DNA from: Scalesia atractyloides
Taxonomy: Eukaryota; Streptophyta; Magnoliopsida; Asterales; Asteraceae
Direction of reading: 5' to 3'
Length of the DNA stretch: 64,000 nt
Assembly: GCA_947069175.1 (NCBI GenBank)
Contig: CAMTDV010000030.1
Coordinates: 98,046,411-98,110,410, forward strand
Position 1 is the stretch's first letter. The number at the start of each line of letters is the position of its first letter. Shown here one piece after another: positions 9,624 through 21,350 of this stretch. A model generated the notes under the pieces. It ran no database searches. It saw only the letters and a list, made by a program, of their open reading frames with translations, and was not told where the DNA came from. A program made the translations under genes and the position numbers.

Positions 9624-10493
9624 ACTTGTGATAAACAATGAAACAAATAACACTTAAGTTAAAACCCGGAAATCAAAACCGGACATCAGTGCGCTCAGAA
9701 CGCGGAATCGCCAGAGCAAAACCAAAACTCCACTAATGTTGCCTTTCCCTTTTGATTAAAACGTGATAACCAACTACGACATCAATTATAACCGATGCCT
9801 AACCGTCAACTTCGGTCATAACCGCCGGAAATCCTTTGACCGCGAATCAAGACTCAAATTCAAACCCAATTCAGCCTGTTTTCACTATAAATACCCACTT
9901 GAACACTCTGAAAATCCTTTCGCTCAGAACCACGTTCGTTTCCAAAGCTTTATTCATTCCAAAACACGTCGCCGGAGATTTTTGCATTCGCCGGACTTTC
10001 ACCGGAAAACCGAGGCTTTACTTCTAATCGGTATAATTCTCGACTCTTTTGTTTGTAATCCATTATTCGGCATGTATTAACCCTAATCATTCAACCAGAA
10101 CCTGTCTCAGACAACGTCGCCGGAAATCCCCGCACTCACCGGAATATCACTGAAAAACTGAAGCCTCACTGTCGATCGGTATAATCATCTGAACCCTCTT
10201 GATATCTCTTGCTTAGTAACTTAATTGCATAACACAATGATCTAAACTGTTAAACAATTCACCCAGCCGAAAGTCACAAATCAGAGCCGACGACTCTTGC
10301 CGGAAATCTGAAGAAAACGCTATGTTTTGGTACATCTTATTCCTTAATTTCCTTTTTCTATTTCAATTCCATCAATTATAAGTGTTATTGGTCAATTAAA
10401 CAAACAGTCGGATTTCACTGATTCTGTGTTCTTGTAAACGAAGAAGACGAAGTTGAGTAGTATATTAATGTAATAAAAATCATGTATTTAACC

Positions 10494-10570
10494 GGGTTAG
10501 ACACACAGTCCAGCGGTGGACTGTGTGCAAATATAACACGCACGTCCCGAGTTCGAATTGCACACGTTAC
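10494..10570 (+). other. Sense tRNA-like module S1, 3' LTR
   Basis: Counterpart of 2445-2522. It differs at two CpG-type positions (GCG to GTG; AATCG to AATTG). Confidence 0.63.
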
Positions 10571-10658
10571 CGACTTTCAGAAATAAAACCAACATTTTTA
10601 GAACCGAATCAGATCAAGTCACAGAATGTTTATAAAAGGAATATAATTCAGTAGATAA

Positions 10659-10740
10659 GCAGATTAGACACACAGCCCAACTGGTTGGGCTGTGCACACT
10701 CGAACCGAAGGACCCGAGTTCGACTCCGGGTCTCTGCAAC
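10659..10740 (+). other. Sense tRNA-like module S2, 3' LTR
   Basis: Counterpart of 2611-2693, with GCAGA/TCTGC end pairing kept and B-box-like GAGTTCGACTC present. Confidence 0.66.
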
Positions 10741-10828
10741 CGGTTCGGTCATATAAATCATTTTTAATAAAAACCAAATAAGTTTAAAGTTAATTAGTAT
10801 ATAAATATAATTAAAACAGAGAATATTT

Positions 10829-10907
10829 CGGGTTAGACACGTAGCTCAGTTGGTAGAGCTGCATGCACGTATACGAGAGATCCCGAGTTCGAACCTCACT
10901 CAACGCA
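10829..10907 (+). other. Sense tRNA-like module S3, 3' LTR
   Basis: Counterpart of 2783-2859, with A box TAGCTCAGTTGG unchanged and B-box-like GAGTTCGAACC unchanged. The differences (GCGTGC to GCATGC, GAGGTC to GAGATC, CAGCGC to CAACGC) lie outside both boxes. Confidence 0.73.
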
Positions 10908-12086
10908 TAAAAAAACACAGTCTGACCGGTCAACGGTCAAAAAAGTCAACTTTTTTTATTTCTTTTTAATTATTTATTTAATTGAAAAATCATTTAAAAA
11001 TACTTAAAAATAAGATTTTTAAAGTTAGAAAATTTCCTTAAACTCACAAAAATAAATCTAAAAATTCCATTAAGAGCACTAATTAAAAATATTAATCTCA
11101 AATAAAATTTATTTATTTATCGAATCATTTTGTTATTATCTAGGCTAGTTTTTCCCTCGTCGATTGAATCCTAAATTCGTGCGCATCCAACGTCATCAAA
11201 GAACGCACTCAATGTGAGTGAATCTCTATCAATTCCCCGTTTTAATCATGTTTTTGGGTGTATCATGTGTCGTTTAATTCTTTATTATATTTAAACACTT
11301 GTGCATACATCATATCCGTGATCAAATGTGTATCAATTGTTGTGTGAATTATTTGTAGTTTGGATTTATCATTTTCAGTGCACGCATTTCATTAGGCCCA
11401 TCAGTTCCCCGTGGGAGACGGGTTGAGCATCTGGTGCCTCATAAGATCGGCTCCGTTTGATTGAGCCTTGATCTCACATTCATCATCATTCATATCATAT
11501 ACTCATCCAAAGTAGTTTGTGTTTGTTTACTTATATATGTTTGCTCACATGTGATTATTGCACAAATTTTCCATATTAAATAAAACAAGAAATTAATAAC
11601 AATGTTTTATCAAGGTTCACTCGCCAACTTTTGTTGACCCAAAATATCCCCCGTTTTACACATGATACAGGTGATCCAGCTGAGGCAAGAAACACATAGG
11701 AAGACCTAGAAGAATAAACCAGTTTAAGCTTTGGATTATTTACATAGTTTCATTTCCTTGTAATTGTATGAATTTTGATTTGGATATTTAAGTTGAAATT
11801 TGAATTTAATAAATATGAAACATTTTAGTAAACATCATGAGCTTTGGTGATAACCCAATTATGCCTCGACTTTTATTCCGCTGCGGATCGGGGTGTGACA
11901 TGGTAGGCTAAAATTGGTAAATATTTACTATAGAGATTGTTGTTCTAAGATTTCAAATTGAAAAACTTTTTGTTAGATTAGAATGGGAGTCTGTTTGTTT
12001 ATAAAAATTATGTTATAAAACTTACTCCATAAAAATAGAAATATGGGAGGATAAATTTCCTTAAGCCAAAAAGAGTCTAGATAGTA

Positions 12087-12355
12087 TAGGGATGAGCAAA
12101 TACCGATACCGTCCCGATCCCGAAAAATACCGATCCCGAATTTTGTGAATACTTCGTACCGATACCGATACCGAAATATGTCGGTACGGTACGGTATCGG
12201 TATTTTGAGGGTAAATTTCGGTATTTTACCGATACCGTACCGTACCGATACCGAAAATGCCAAAAAATGAATGTCGTTTCCGGTACCGAAAAATTTGGGA
12301 TCGGGATTTCGGGATCAGGATCGGGACGGTATTTTATACCAATTGCTCATCCCTA
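12087..12355. mobile_element. hAT-type MITE
   Basis: A 269-base element with ends TAGGGATGAGCA and TGCTCATCCCTA. It is flanked by an 8-bp near-duplication (AGATAGTA at 12079-12086 and AGATAGTG at 12356-12363), as expected for hAT. The interior is a set of repeated CGGTACCGATA-like palindromic words. It has no transposase. Confidence 0.7.
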
Positions 12356-12363
12356 AGATAGTG

Positions 12364-14205
12364 CGTGTGTTAACGGGGAGTAAGTGAAAAAAAAAACAAA
12401 AACATTGACTCTTTTAGAGATGAAAATGAAAAATGAGATATCGTGGTGCGAAAAAAAAAGAAATGATAGTAAATCAGCGAGTTGGATTGTCACACTGAAA
12501 CTAAAATTAAAATTGCATAAGTGTGATAGATGTATCATGTGATGTACCAATAGGCAAGAAACATTAAATAATTAACTTACCAAGATGATATAAACATAAC
12601 GAACTGTGTACCAAGTGGGTAACGCATCTAAGGCGTATGGTTTTATAACCTTAAATCTTACGTTGAAAGATTGCCAAAATCTGAGGTTTTGGGTCTTTAT
12701 ACTGTTATGTCATCTGGGGATATCCGGATTGTCATTCTGTTGCATTCAGATATATGCAGACCTAGACATAGTCCGGAATATCTTAAAAGAGCTAAAATGC
12801 CAAAAATCCTTGAAAGATGATAAACTCAAAAACGAGGGAGTTCCATGAGATTAAAAGTTAAATTTGTATAAAAATGGTATTTGCCTAACCTTTGTTGGAC
12901 ACAATCATTGGTCTCTTTGATAGGGAATTACATATTCAATTGTCCTTCTATTTATATAGCAAATCAATAAATATTTAGGCAAAAGGTTTGAAGGATTAGA
13001 GTAACATGAATATAGTTGTTCAAGATATAGCAAGTGGTTGCATCATTCAACTTTCTTTTGTTGTTATTTATTTTAATCTCATTACGATAATCATTTTATG
13101 TTTTCAACTTTCTTTATCGTTATTTATTAATTCCGTTACGATAATCATTTTATGTTTACAAATCAATGTGTTTGAGTGAATATGTACTTTATTTAATTTT
13201 ATATTCGTATAATTATTATTACAAATCAATTAAAACTCAAAAGAATCGACTATTGTCCTTAAAGTAGTCACTAGTCTTTGACTATTTAACATTTTAATTT
13301 TATTGTTTATGTTATTTACAATAGTGTATATGGTGATTATATCATTTGTTCGTAGTTTTACTATGTGTTCTTTAGGTTTTTGTTCTATGTAGTTGAATAA
13401 TTTAAACTAAAAAACTTACAATATGTTAGAAGCTTATCAAATAACGATTGATTTTTCGTGTCACCATACTTGATTTTAACATGTAAATACTATGGATATT
13501 GAAAATGAAAATGAATTGTGTTATTGGACAATTTTATTCAAATATTATTCTTACAAAAGCTATTCTTTATTTTTGCATTTTAATTAATTTTTTCTGTTTG
13601 AAAACAAAAGTTAGCTAATAATTCACAGGGCTAATAGTTTGTATATAACTTCTTGACTAGGGTTAAACGGGTCATCCACAACAATTGTTCATCCCCAGGA
13701 AGCAGGGGTTCATCTTTGGAAGATGTAACTTGACAAGTTTTTTTTATTATTTTTTTATTTTATTGATGTGAAATGAAAACCCGCAAATATTTATAGTTGT
13801 TTAAAAAAAAACTTTTCAAATAGAAAATATTATCATAATCATAACTATTTAATAAAGTAAAGAAAAGAATCTTGAATTGATAAAACTATATAAGTAAAAT
13901 GATAGTGAGTGACCCCTTGTGAAACACTTTATGATTGTTTCCTCCAAAACTCAATCTTCAATAAACAAATTGCATACATGCTTAAAAGTGGTTCACACCA
14001 ACATCAAAGCATTCATCATCCGATGCATTGTACTCATTTGGTGAAACAATCATTATAATATATTACTTTATATATTGCTATTGTATTTCATGATATAACA
14101 CGTTTGTTTAGATAATTTGAAGAAAATTCATCAAATTCTATCATCTATTCATTGGTTGAATGTATTGAACCGAACTTAAAATGTCATAATTAGTTTTGAG
14201 AGTCA
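12364..14205. other. No recognised gene; AT-rich intergenic DNA
   Basis: About 1.8 kb, very AT-rich. An 80-codon ORF at 12606-12848 has no recognisable domain. Two near copies of a 50-60-base ATTACGATAATCATTTTATG-containing segment lie at about 13081-13160. Confidence 0.5.
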
Positions 14206-14214
14206 TTTAAAATC

Positions 14215-14624
14215 GAGTAAACTGCAATTTTGGTCCCTGAGGTTTGAGCAGTTTTGCCACTTTAATCTAAATCTCAAACTTTTTGCATTTAGGTCACTGT
14301 GATTTCAGTTTTATTGTCATTTTGGTCAAAAAGTGATTTTTATCTTCTAAAATCCTGCTATTTTGTCCTTTTCCTCAGGGGCAAAATGGTCATTTTAAGC
14401 AAAGTTTGAGGTTTATTTATATATATAATATATATGAATGCTTAAAATAACCATTTTTCCCTGAGGAAAAGGACAAAATAGTAGGATTTTAGAAGACAAA
14501 TATCACTTTTGGACCAAAATGGCAATAAAACTGAAACCACAGGGACCCAGATGCAAAAAGTTTGAGATTTGGACTAAAGTGGTAAAACTGCCCAAACCTT
14601 AGGGACCAAAATGGCAGTTTACTC
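14215..14624. mobile_element. Mutator-like foldback MITE
   Basis: A 410-base element whose two halves are inverted copies. It starts GAGTAAACTGCAATTTTGG and ends in the complement. A 9-bp duplication TTTAAAATC flanks it (14206-14214 and 14625-14633), the length typical of Mutator-like elements. No coding sequence. Confidence 0.78.
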
Positions 14625-14853
14625 TTTAAAATCTACATAAACTTTAAATATTATACTAGTTTTTCTTACGTCGCGCGTTGCGGCGAAACAAAGCAAATAA
14701 TAATGTAAAACAAGCGTGATTTAAAAATAAAGCATGTAGTTCAGAAACCCAAACTATTAGAACGGTTTAGTTTATTATGGTTACGTTTTATGATACCAAA
14801 TAAATATTTTAGTTTGAGTACAACTTCGTTTTTAACAAAACTTATAACGGAAT
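14410..14853 (+). repeat. Segment duplicated 745 bases downstream, copy 1
   Basis: Starts at the MITE centre, includes its right half, and runs 230 bases into unique flank. The second copy is 15154-15599. Confidence 0.8.
14641..14690 (-). other. Possible Helitron 3'-end-like motif
   Basis: On the minus strand the segment ends with a GC-rich dyad (CGCCGCAACGCGCGACG) followed by CTAG then T, the layout of a Helitron terminus. No 5' end was found. The copy in the downstream duplicate has lost CTAG. Confidence 0.25.
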
Positions 14854-15153
14854 CTCAGGGAAAAATCAAGCACAACTACGTACTTAAGTTTTTAGAAAAA
14901 AAGAAGTTATAAACGTAAATAATTAAAGAAGTATCAAATTAATCGATAAATTAATATATTTTCTAAAAAAAAAGAAAAACGAATTATTAAAAAACGATAA
15001 AGAAAATATATGGTTTTAAAAAGAGAAAACAACTAAAAATATGTTATTAAAAGTAAATATAATAACAAAACTATTATAATATATTAAATAAAAAAATAAA
15101 AGTCTGATTATAAAAATAAAGTTACTATTCATCGTTCTTCATCAACAATATAA

Positions 15154-15599
15154 GGTTTATTTATATATATATATATATATTAATGCTTAAAATGACCATT
15201 TTTCCCCTGAGAAAAAGAACAAAATAACAGGATTTTAGAAGACAAATATCACTTTTAGACCAAAATGGCGATAAAACTGAAACCACAGTGACCCAGATGT
15301 AAAAAGTTTGTGATTTGGACTAAAGTGGCAAAACTGCCCAAACCTTAGGGACCAAAATGGCAGTTTACTCTTTAAAATCTACATAAACTTTAAATATTAT
15401 ACAAGTTTTTCTTACGTCGCGCGTTGCGGCGAAACAAAGCAAATAATAATGTAAAACAAACATGAATTAAAAATAAAGCATGTTGTTTAGAAACCCAAAC
15501 TATTAGAACGGTTTAGTTTATTATGGTAACGTTTTATGATACCAAATAAATATTTTAGTTTGAGTACAACTTCGTTTTTAACAAAACTTATAAAGGAAT
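15154..15599 (+). repeat. Segment duplicated from upstream, copy 2
   Basis: About 95 percent identical to 14410-14853 by eye, including the half-MITE and flank. It begins with an expanded (TA)n tract and lacks the MITE's left half. Confidence 0.8.
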
Positions 15600-16367
15600 G
15601 TCTTAAGATAAAACTGGCCAGCCCAATCAATAAGGATTCAACTCATACTAACAAAGTGTCAAAAAAAAAATAAAAAATCCACATACATCCGGTCTCAACC
15701 AATTTTAACAAAAATTAAGAAAAACTCTTATCATTAGAAATATTAAGAAAAACTCTTTATCATTAGAACAATTCGTTTTTTTATTATTATGTTCAACTTT
15801 CACAAAATATAAAACTCTTTTCGATATAAAATATTTAATATTTAACTTAAAGACGAACCAAACTTTGACAATATATTAGGGATGATGTCATAATAAGTTA
15901 TTTTAAATAATATTCCATACCTCTTGGGAATGAGTTTATTTAAAAATTAAAACCAGTTGACAAAAACATTTACAAAACGTTGTATAGGGAGTAATGACGA
16001 ACGGCGATTAATCTATAACAAGTTGCTTTTGTAATAACATGTTCCCGATCAATCATTTTTTTTCATAAAAATATTGATACTTTTCGAAAGATGTATTTCT
16101 AAAAAAGGTTTTGTAGTTAATTTTTACCTTTTATAATTGTTTATGGTTATTAGCTGTAAAGTACTGATTAATTATGACTATTTTTGGTTTGTCAATTTAT
16201 AATTATTAGCTTTTAAAATGAACGCAAACCTCACCTGACCCTTGAGTTCAAGACGAAGACGTGTTGAAAATGAAATCAAAGTTAATCAATGATCTCTGGC
16301 TCAAGTGTCAAGAGAATTTGAGTTCTTTTACGAAGACTTTAGTTCATTTTTTATTTGGTGTAAAAAA
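15600..16367. other. No recognised gene; AT-rich intergenic DNA
   Basis: About 770 bases with no ORF of note and no clear repeat boundary. Confidence 0.5.
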
Positions 16368-16598
16368 GAGTGAAGCACTGGTGGACAATGATAGGAGATC
16401 TAGGAAAACCTAGGTTCGATCTTTGAGCCAAACGGGTTTTATCGGTAATTTCACCGTCGTGCCTACGGGTGAGTGGGTTACCGGGCTTTCCCGGAAGTGG
16501 TGATGGACGACTTGGGTTACTCTCGGAGTACTCCGTTTGTCCAATTGGTGCCCCGAGAGTACCCGGGATTGATTGTTAGCCGTTCAAAAAAAAAAAGT
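16368..16598 (+). mobile_element. tRNA-derived SINE
   Basis: The head has an A-box-like GCACTGGTGG and a B-box-like GGTTCGATC about 45 bases on. A GC-richer unique body (GTGGGTTACCGGGCTTTCCC, GAGAGTACCCGGGATTGATT) follows, and the element ends in an A11 tail at 16588-16598. That is the SINE plan: an internal Pol III promoter, a body and an oligo(A) tail. I recall similar bodies in Asteraceae repeats but cannot name the family. Confidence 0.62.
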
Positions 16599-17338
16599 CT
16601 CAATGGTAATTAAGCCTTTAAATATCTGAGTTTGGGACGATGAAATCTTGGGTTCAAGTCACACAGACGGCAGAAATTAAAAGAAATTTGCGGTTAAAAA
16701 TGGAATTTACCATTTATCAAAGGGTTTAAAGCTTAGTGATATCAAGGTACGAAGAAAATGTGTCACTCGTTAAGAGATTGAGGATTTAAGTCCCAAAGTG
16801 AATAAATGTATAGAGTTAAAAGTAGGATTATAAGGGTGTGTGAGTTAGCTATAGAGCCCTCCCTAATAGTTCGAATGCTTTATGCAACTCGAAAAAAAAT
16901 GGCCTCTAAAACACAGATATAGATTTATATATATTATAAAATCAATAATATGAAGATGATTGTGAAATTTTGTGATTAAAAACAACTATTGTAGAAAAAT
17001 AATCTATTTTAAATTGTTAAATGAATCACGAGGCTCTCTTAGCATCTTTTTTTTTAACGACAAATTTATTTTATTCCTGTTGTATCTGGGAATTAAACCC
17101 AAGACCTCCCCCTCGTAAGGTGTTTAAAGGCTCTCTTAGCATCTTTAGTAGCAAAGTTGTTGATCAACTAGTTTTTCGATGTTCAATGGAGCCTACTTGA
17201 TCGCCGATGCTCCATGATTGTCTATGTGCCCATGATCATAGAGGCGTATGATTTTTAGTTTGTCGTTACTTATTTTCTAATTATGTTTTAAAAGTTTAAT
17301 TTGCTAATTGGGTTAAATGTTAAATGAGTTTATATGCG
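16599..17338. other. SINE-like debris and AT-rich DNA
   Basis: Contains degenerate B-box-like fragments (GGGTTCAAGTC near 16655, and a reverse-strand TTGGGTTTAATTCC near 17090). They look like old SINE or tRNA-like relics. No gene was seen. Confidence 0.4.
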
Positions 17339-17346
17339 GTCAAAAC

Positions 17347-18401
17347 CAGTGGCAAAGCTTGAAAAAAAAGTTCGGGTGGTCGGAAGGCACCGGACCTAAA
17401 TTTTTTTTATATGTTTGGGTCGGACGTTGGTGATTCGATTCGGGTCGGGTCGGGTTAAACATTACAGAAAGATTCAACAAGTTTAGGGCTAAAATTCACC
17501 TCAAAATTCAACCTTAATCATATAAATTGCAGCCCTAAATTACACAATTTAACTTCCCCATGGCATAATCTAATAATACAAGTTAACAAATCACTAAATT
17601 TCAAAAATCTAATAGTAACAGAAGGATTCAAGAAGTTTAGGGCTAAAATTCATCCCTAAATTAAGCCTAAATCACATAAATTGCAGCCCTAATTTACACA
17701 AGTTAACTTCCCCATGGCATATCTAATAACACAAGCTAACAAATCACACTAAATTTCGAAAATCTAGTAGTTACAGAAATATTCAACAAGTTTATGGCTA
17801 AAATTCACCCCTAAATTTCAACATAAATCACATAAATTGCAACCCTAAATTAAACCTAAAGATAAAAAAACACATACCTTTAACCTTATGAAGATTGAAG
17901 AAGTCGAACAAGACCACAACAAGTAGCACAACAGCTGCAGCCGGTCAATCCATAGGTAGCGCAGCAGCTTGCAGTCGAACAAGAGCAGGCACAACAACAA
18001 CGTTCCCCCCCCCTTCTGGCTTCTGTTCAGGACGTAGTCCCAACTAAACGAATTTGGGTTTTTTATTTGATAGGGTGGGCTTTCTATTTGGGCTATATAA
18101 TGAATTGGGCTATATAATATACATTCTTCCAAATATGATGATTTGGGCTAATTAAATATTTATATGTGTTATATAAATAAATAAAATTATAAAACTAGGG
18201 TCGAAAACGTATATATCTATTTTTTTATAAAATCGGGGGGGGGGGGGGGCGAAAACATATATACCTATTTTTTTTTTATAAAACCGAGGGGTCGAAAACG
18301 TATATACCTACAAAATTCTATACGAACGTACCAAATTAACACTATGAGCGAAAAGTTCGGGGGATCGGGCATCCCCCGGCCCCTTAAATCCTGCGCCCCT
18401 G
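17347..18401. mobile_element. Non-autonomous hAT element
   Basis: 1055 bases bounded by an exact 8-bp duplication GTCAAAAC (17339-17346 and 18402-18409). The ends are CAGTGGCAAAG and, reversed, CAGGGGCGCAG, as in plant hAT elements. Inside are three diverged copies of a roughly 120-base AT-rich unit (about 17460-17860) and a G15 run at 18235-18249. No transposase ORF. Confidence 0.72.
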
Positions 18402-18487
18402 GTCAAAACTAAAAAGGTTCTTAGGTTTGTATAATTGAGTTAGTTTTTTAAATGGTTACTAGGTTTTCAAATGCTATTGTATTTTAA

Positions 18488-18490
<3 letters not shown>

Positions 18491-18537
<47 letters not shown>
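18491..18537. repeat. (AT)n microsatellite
   Basis: About 46 bases of TA repeats directly before the next MITE. Further TA tracts lie at 18940-19002, 27500-27511, 27688-27720, 27974-27994, 31894-31910 and 57893-57956. Confidence 0.9.
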
Positions 18538-18540
<3 letters not shown>

Positions 18541-18938
18541 GAGGGTTTAAATGAAAACGCTAAATATTGCGAGAACCATGAGAACGAATGAAAAAACCGC
18601 GATAACTTGGTAAAAAACAACTCAAATTCAAAATCTCTTTTTACACTTATCATATTATTCGAATATAATGTTAGAAACTTAATTTACACGTTTAAATATC
18701 CGTGAATTCGTAATTAAAGAAAATTTACACATGTGTAAATTTAACCAAATTTACTTGTGTGTAAAGAATCTAATAAGAGTGATTTTGAGAGGATAAATGA
18801 ATTATTTGATTTTTTAAATTCTTTTTTTAATGTTTTATCTTAATTAAATTGAGGTTTGTATTAAAAAAATGGTTTTGATTGGTTTTTCATTCATTCTCAT
18901 GGTTCTTGCAATATTTAGCGTTCTCAAAATAACCCTCC
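18538..18938. mobile_element. MITE with ~55-bp terminal inverted repeats
   Basis: Left end GGAGGGTTTAAATGAAAACG and right end (reversed) GGAGGGTTATTTTGAGAACG. The shared CGCTAAATATTGCRAGAACC core extends for about 55 bases on each side. It is embedded in TA repeats, so a TA target duplication is possible but cannot be proved. No coding. Confidence 0.68.
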
Positions 18939-19000
18939 ATATATATATATATATATGTGTGTATGTATATATGTGTATGTATATATATGTATGTATATAT

Positions 19001-19491
19001 ATAGGATGGGGTTCATGAGTGAACCATATCCTTGTTCGTGAACCTTGTGAACCAATCTGAGCCATTGATCATTTTTTTAGATGTAAAGGATATGATGGTA
19101 ATTAATCAATTTAAATAAAGAAGTTATAACATAAAACTAACTACCCTTACGATCTTTAAGTCGTTATAACTTTTTCATATGTTAATATCTTTTTTTGTTT
19201 TAAATACACCATAAAAACGGATTTTTTATTCTCTTTAATTTGAGTATAATATTGTTATAGTTTTTTTTATAATAAAAACGAAAAACATATGAACTTTCGT
19301 TTTTCAGCGTTTTGCTGTTTATATACACAGGTGTACATGAGTTCAATACACAAATGTACAACAGTGTACAAACAGCTTGTACACTTATGTACGTTGTAGG
19401 AACAACGACCTGTACACTTGTGTACACATAACCTCAGCGAAAATTAAAAAAAATACAATATTCAGTTATGATAGGATAGCAAAAATACCAA
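19001..19491. mobile_element. Foldback MITE, left part (split by LTR element)
   Basis: Starts GGATGGGGTTCATGAGTGAACC. Its inverted partner GGTTCACTCTAGAACCC lies at 27470-27490, beyond the inserted element. Before the insertion this was a single MITE of about 650 bases. The left part also carries a cluster of GTGTACA-type words (19320-19430). Confidence 0.65.
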
Positions 19492-19901
19492 TGTTGATAC
19501 ATATGTCTGTTGCCTACGTCATTGTATAATATTGAGTCAGTATTTAGGAGCGAAATGTCGAAGTTTATGTATGTTTTAGGTCAAGTTCGCTTGAAACAAG
19601 TATGTTGTAGTCAAGTTCGGCCGAACTTGACTAAGCAAGTTCGCCCGAACTTGCACTTCCACCAGCGAACTTGTGTAAGTATAAATAGGTGCTTTGATAT
19701 TTCATTTGTAACAATTAGAGATTTTGTCACGACAGAGGCGAAGCTCTGTCCAAGTGTTTCCAGGATCTGTAACGTTGAATATTAATGAAACGGTGATTGA
19801 ATAGAAACAAATGAGTGTATTCAATGTCGCCTAAGCAAACGGATTCCGCAAGTTTACCTTAGGTTTACCAGATTAGTGCCCGAACGATCCACGGACCTAC
19901 A
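19492..19901 (+). repeat. 5' LTR of the gag-only element
   Basis: 410 bases, starting TGTTGATAC and ending CCTACA. It contains two 18-bp palindromes (19612-19629 CAAGTTCGGCCGAACTTG and 19636-19653 CAAGTTCGCCCGAACTTG) upstream of a TATAAATAG-like box (about 19680). Confidence 0.9.
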
Positions 19902-19903
19902 AG

Positions 19904-19915
19904 TGGTATCAGAGC
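19904..19915 (+). other. Primer-binding site (initiator-Met tRNA)
   Basis: TGGTATCAGAGC two bases after the LTR end. Confidence 0.92.
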
Positions 19916-20149
19916 AGGATTAGCCTAATTTGAAGAAATTGGACATAGAACATCTCATCTTCTACTCATTTCTTCTATTTTTAACTTTTCTTGGACAATT
20001 CACGGGCAAGATGGACTGATTTTCAAGTAAAATATGTAAAATCCATAATAGTAAAACCCTTGAAAAGATCAGAGCTTAAAACAAACGAATTCATGCCGAA
20101 AAATTGAAAAAACCATGTTTGAAATCACAACTTCGTTCGAACTTAACAT

Positions 20150-20489
20150 CAAGTTCGCTCGAACTTGACTGAAAAACTCAAATTTTTCATCAAGTTCGCC
20201 CGAACTTGACTGTTTTTCAAGGTTTTTACTCAAGTTCGCTCGAACTTGACTGTTTTTTATCATTTATAATCAAGTTCGCCCGAACTTGATAAAAATTTGT
20301 TGAAAGTCTATACAAGTTCGCCCGAACTTGCTATATCTTGAAAATTCACATAAGTTCGCTCGAACTTGCTATTTTTCTATACATCTCAACACAAGTTCGC
20401 TCGAACTTGTCAAGTAATATACAAGTTCGCCCGAACTTTTCCATTACAAGTTCACCCGAACTTGTCCATTACAAGTTCGCCCGAACTTG
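20150..20489 (+). repeat. Array of ten 18-bp palindromes in the leader
   Basis: Ten copies of CAAGTTCG-NN-CGAACTTG at 20150, 20191, 20231, 20271, 20313, 20351, 20392, 20422, 20447 and 20472. A half-eroded one lies at 20129. Spacing is 38-42 bases for the first seven, then 30, 25 and 25. The arms are almost invariant; the central two bases are CC or CT (three copies carry one arm substitution). The intervening DNA is AT-rich and not repeated. The same word occurs twice in each LTR. They could be sites for a symmetric DNA-binding protein or 8-bp RNA hairpins in the leader. Confidence 0.9.
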
Positions 20490-20739
20490 TTTAAGGTTTC
20501 TATAAAAAAGACATGAAAATTCAGAAAAACTTCTTGGACATCATATATCATTAGATTCGTATCGATGAGACGAGTTTAAAGCTCTAATTTGATAAAAACA
20601 GTTTTCTGAAAAATTTTAAACGTTTTTCGCAAACCGATACGTTAATATTGTCGATTAAAAAGTTAAATTTTTACTAAAATTATCTGTTTGCTAATCATTT
20701 TTCAAGTGTTTTGAACGACAGATTAGTTTGGAAAACGAA

Positions 20740-20877
20740 ATGGGGTCTATGAAGCCGCCAATGTTGATGAGATTATAAGAGTATGAAGCCTGGAAAGAAA
20801 AGTTTACCAACTGGGTCCAAGCTATGCACTTTCAAAGTTGGGTTGCGATCAAAACAGGATATGTCGTTCTAAGTGAT
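20740..20877 (+). pseudogene. Copia-type gag, 5' part (interrupted)
   Basis: Starts ATG at 20740 with an N-terminus like copia Gag. An in-frame TAA lies at 20776-20778. Beyond it the frame reads EYEAWKEKFTNWVQAM, typical of the Gag (UBN2-type) domain. The solo LTR then interrupts it at 20878. The rest resumes at 23647 after the duplicated GTGAT. Confidence 0.75.
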
Positions 20878-21350
20878 TGTCACACCCCGACCCGCAGCGG
20901 AAATAAGAATCGGGGCATAATTGGGTTATCACCAAAGCACATGACATTTACTATTATGTTTCATAATTAAATGAAGTCAAAGTTACATTTCTCAAACATT
21001 CAAACATGTTCATTCATTACAAAGGAAAATAACCAAACATAATAATCCAAATACTAAATCGTTTTATTTCTTCTAATCCAGGTCCTACGTGTTCCTAGCT
21101 GCTGCTGGTTCACCTGTATCATGTGTAAAATGGGAGGTTTTTGGGTCAATATAAGTTGGCGAGTGAACCTTATAGATAAACATTTAATAATGATTTTCTG
21201 GTTAGTTTATCAATAAAATATTGTGCATAATCATAAAAGAGCATATGTATGAAATCAAACAATGGCAACATCAGTTACAATTATAACATACATTAACAAT
21301 CGATAGCATACATGAACATACCAACATCATATGATAATTAACATAAATGA

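Larger units (their letters stand above)
1319..11900 (+). mobile_element. Full-length Ty3/gypsy LTR retrotransposon with tRNA-like LTRs
   Basis: A 10.6-kb element bounded by a perfect 5-bp target duplication, TGGTA at 1314-1318 and 11901-11905. It has two long LTRs (1319-3865 and 9369-11900), a primer-binding site complementary to initiator-Met tRNA (3869-3880), and a polypurine tract (about 9354-9365). Gag, protease, reverse transcriptase, RNase H and integrase follow in the gypsy order (integrase last). The integrase tail has a chromodomain-like ending (PEFTWERKD), which suggests the Tekay/Del group. Three changes of reading frame (near 6405, 7290 and 8630) mean no single polyprotein can be translated, so the copy appears non-autonomous. 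The LTRs are about 99 percent identical by eye, so insertion is recent. Confidence 0.95.
9369..11900 (+). repeat. 3' LTR of the gypsy element
   Basis: Starts TGTAACATTCG, ends GGTGTGACA, 2532 bases. It matches the 5' LTR at about 99 percent by eye. The first roughly 890 bases look identical, while about 25-30 differences and a short deletion fall in the rest. It has the same internal order of modules and a TATA box at 9886-9893. Confidence 0.94.

Noticed and set aside
20150..20489. Palindrome array as a CRISPR array or heat-shock elements
   Set aside because: Spacers of 7-24 bases and LTR-element context exclude CRISPR; the TTCG-NN-CGAA spacing does not fit the heat-shock consensus.
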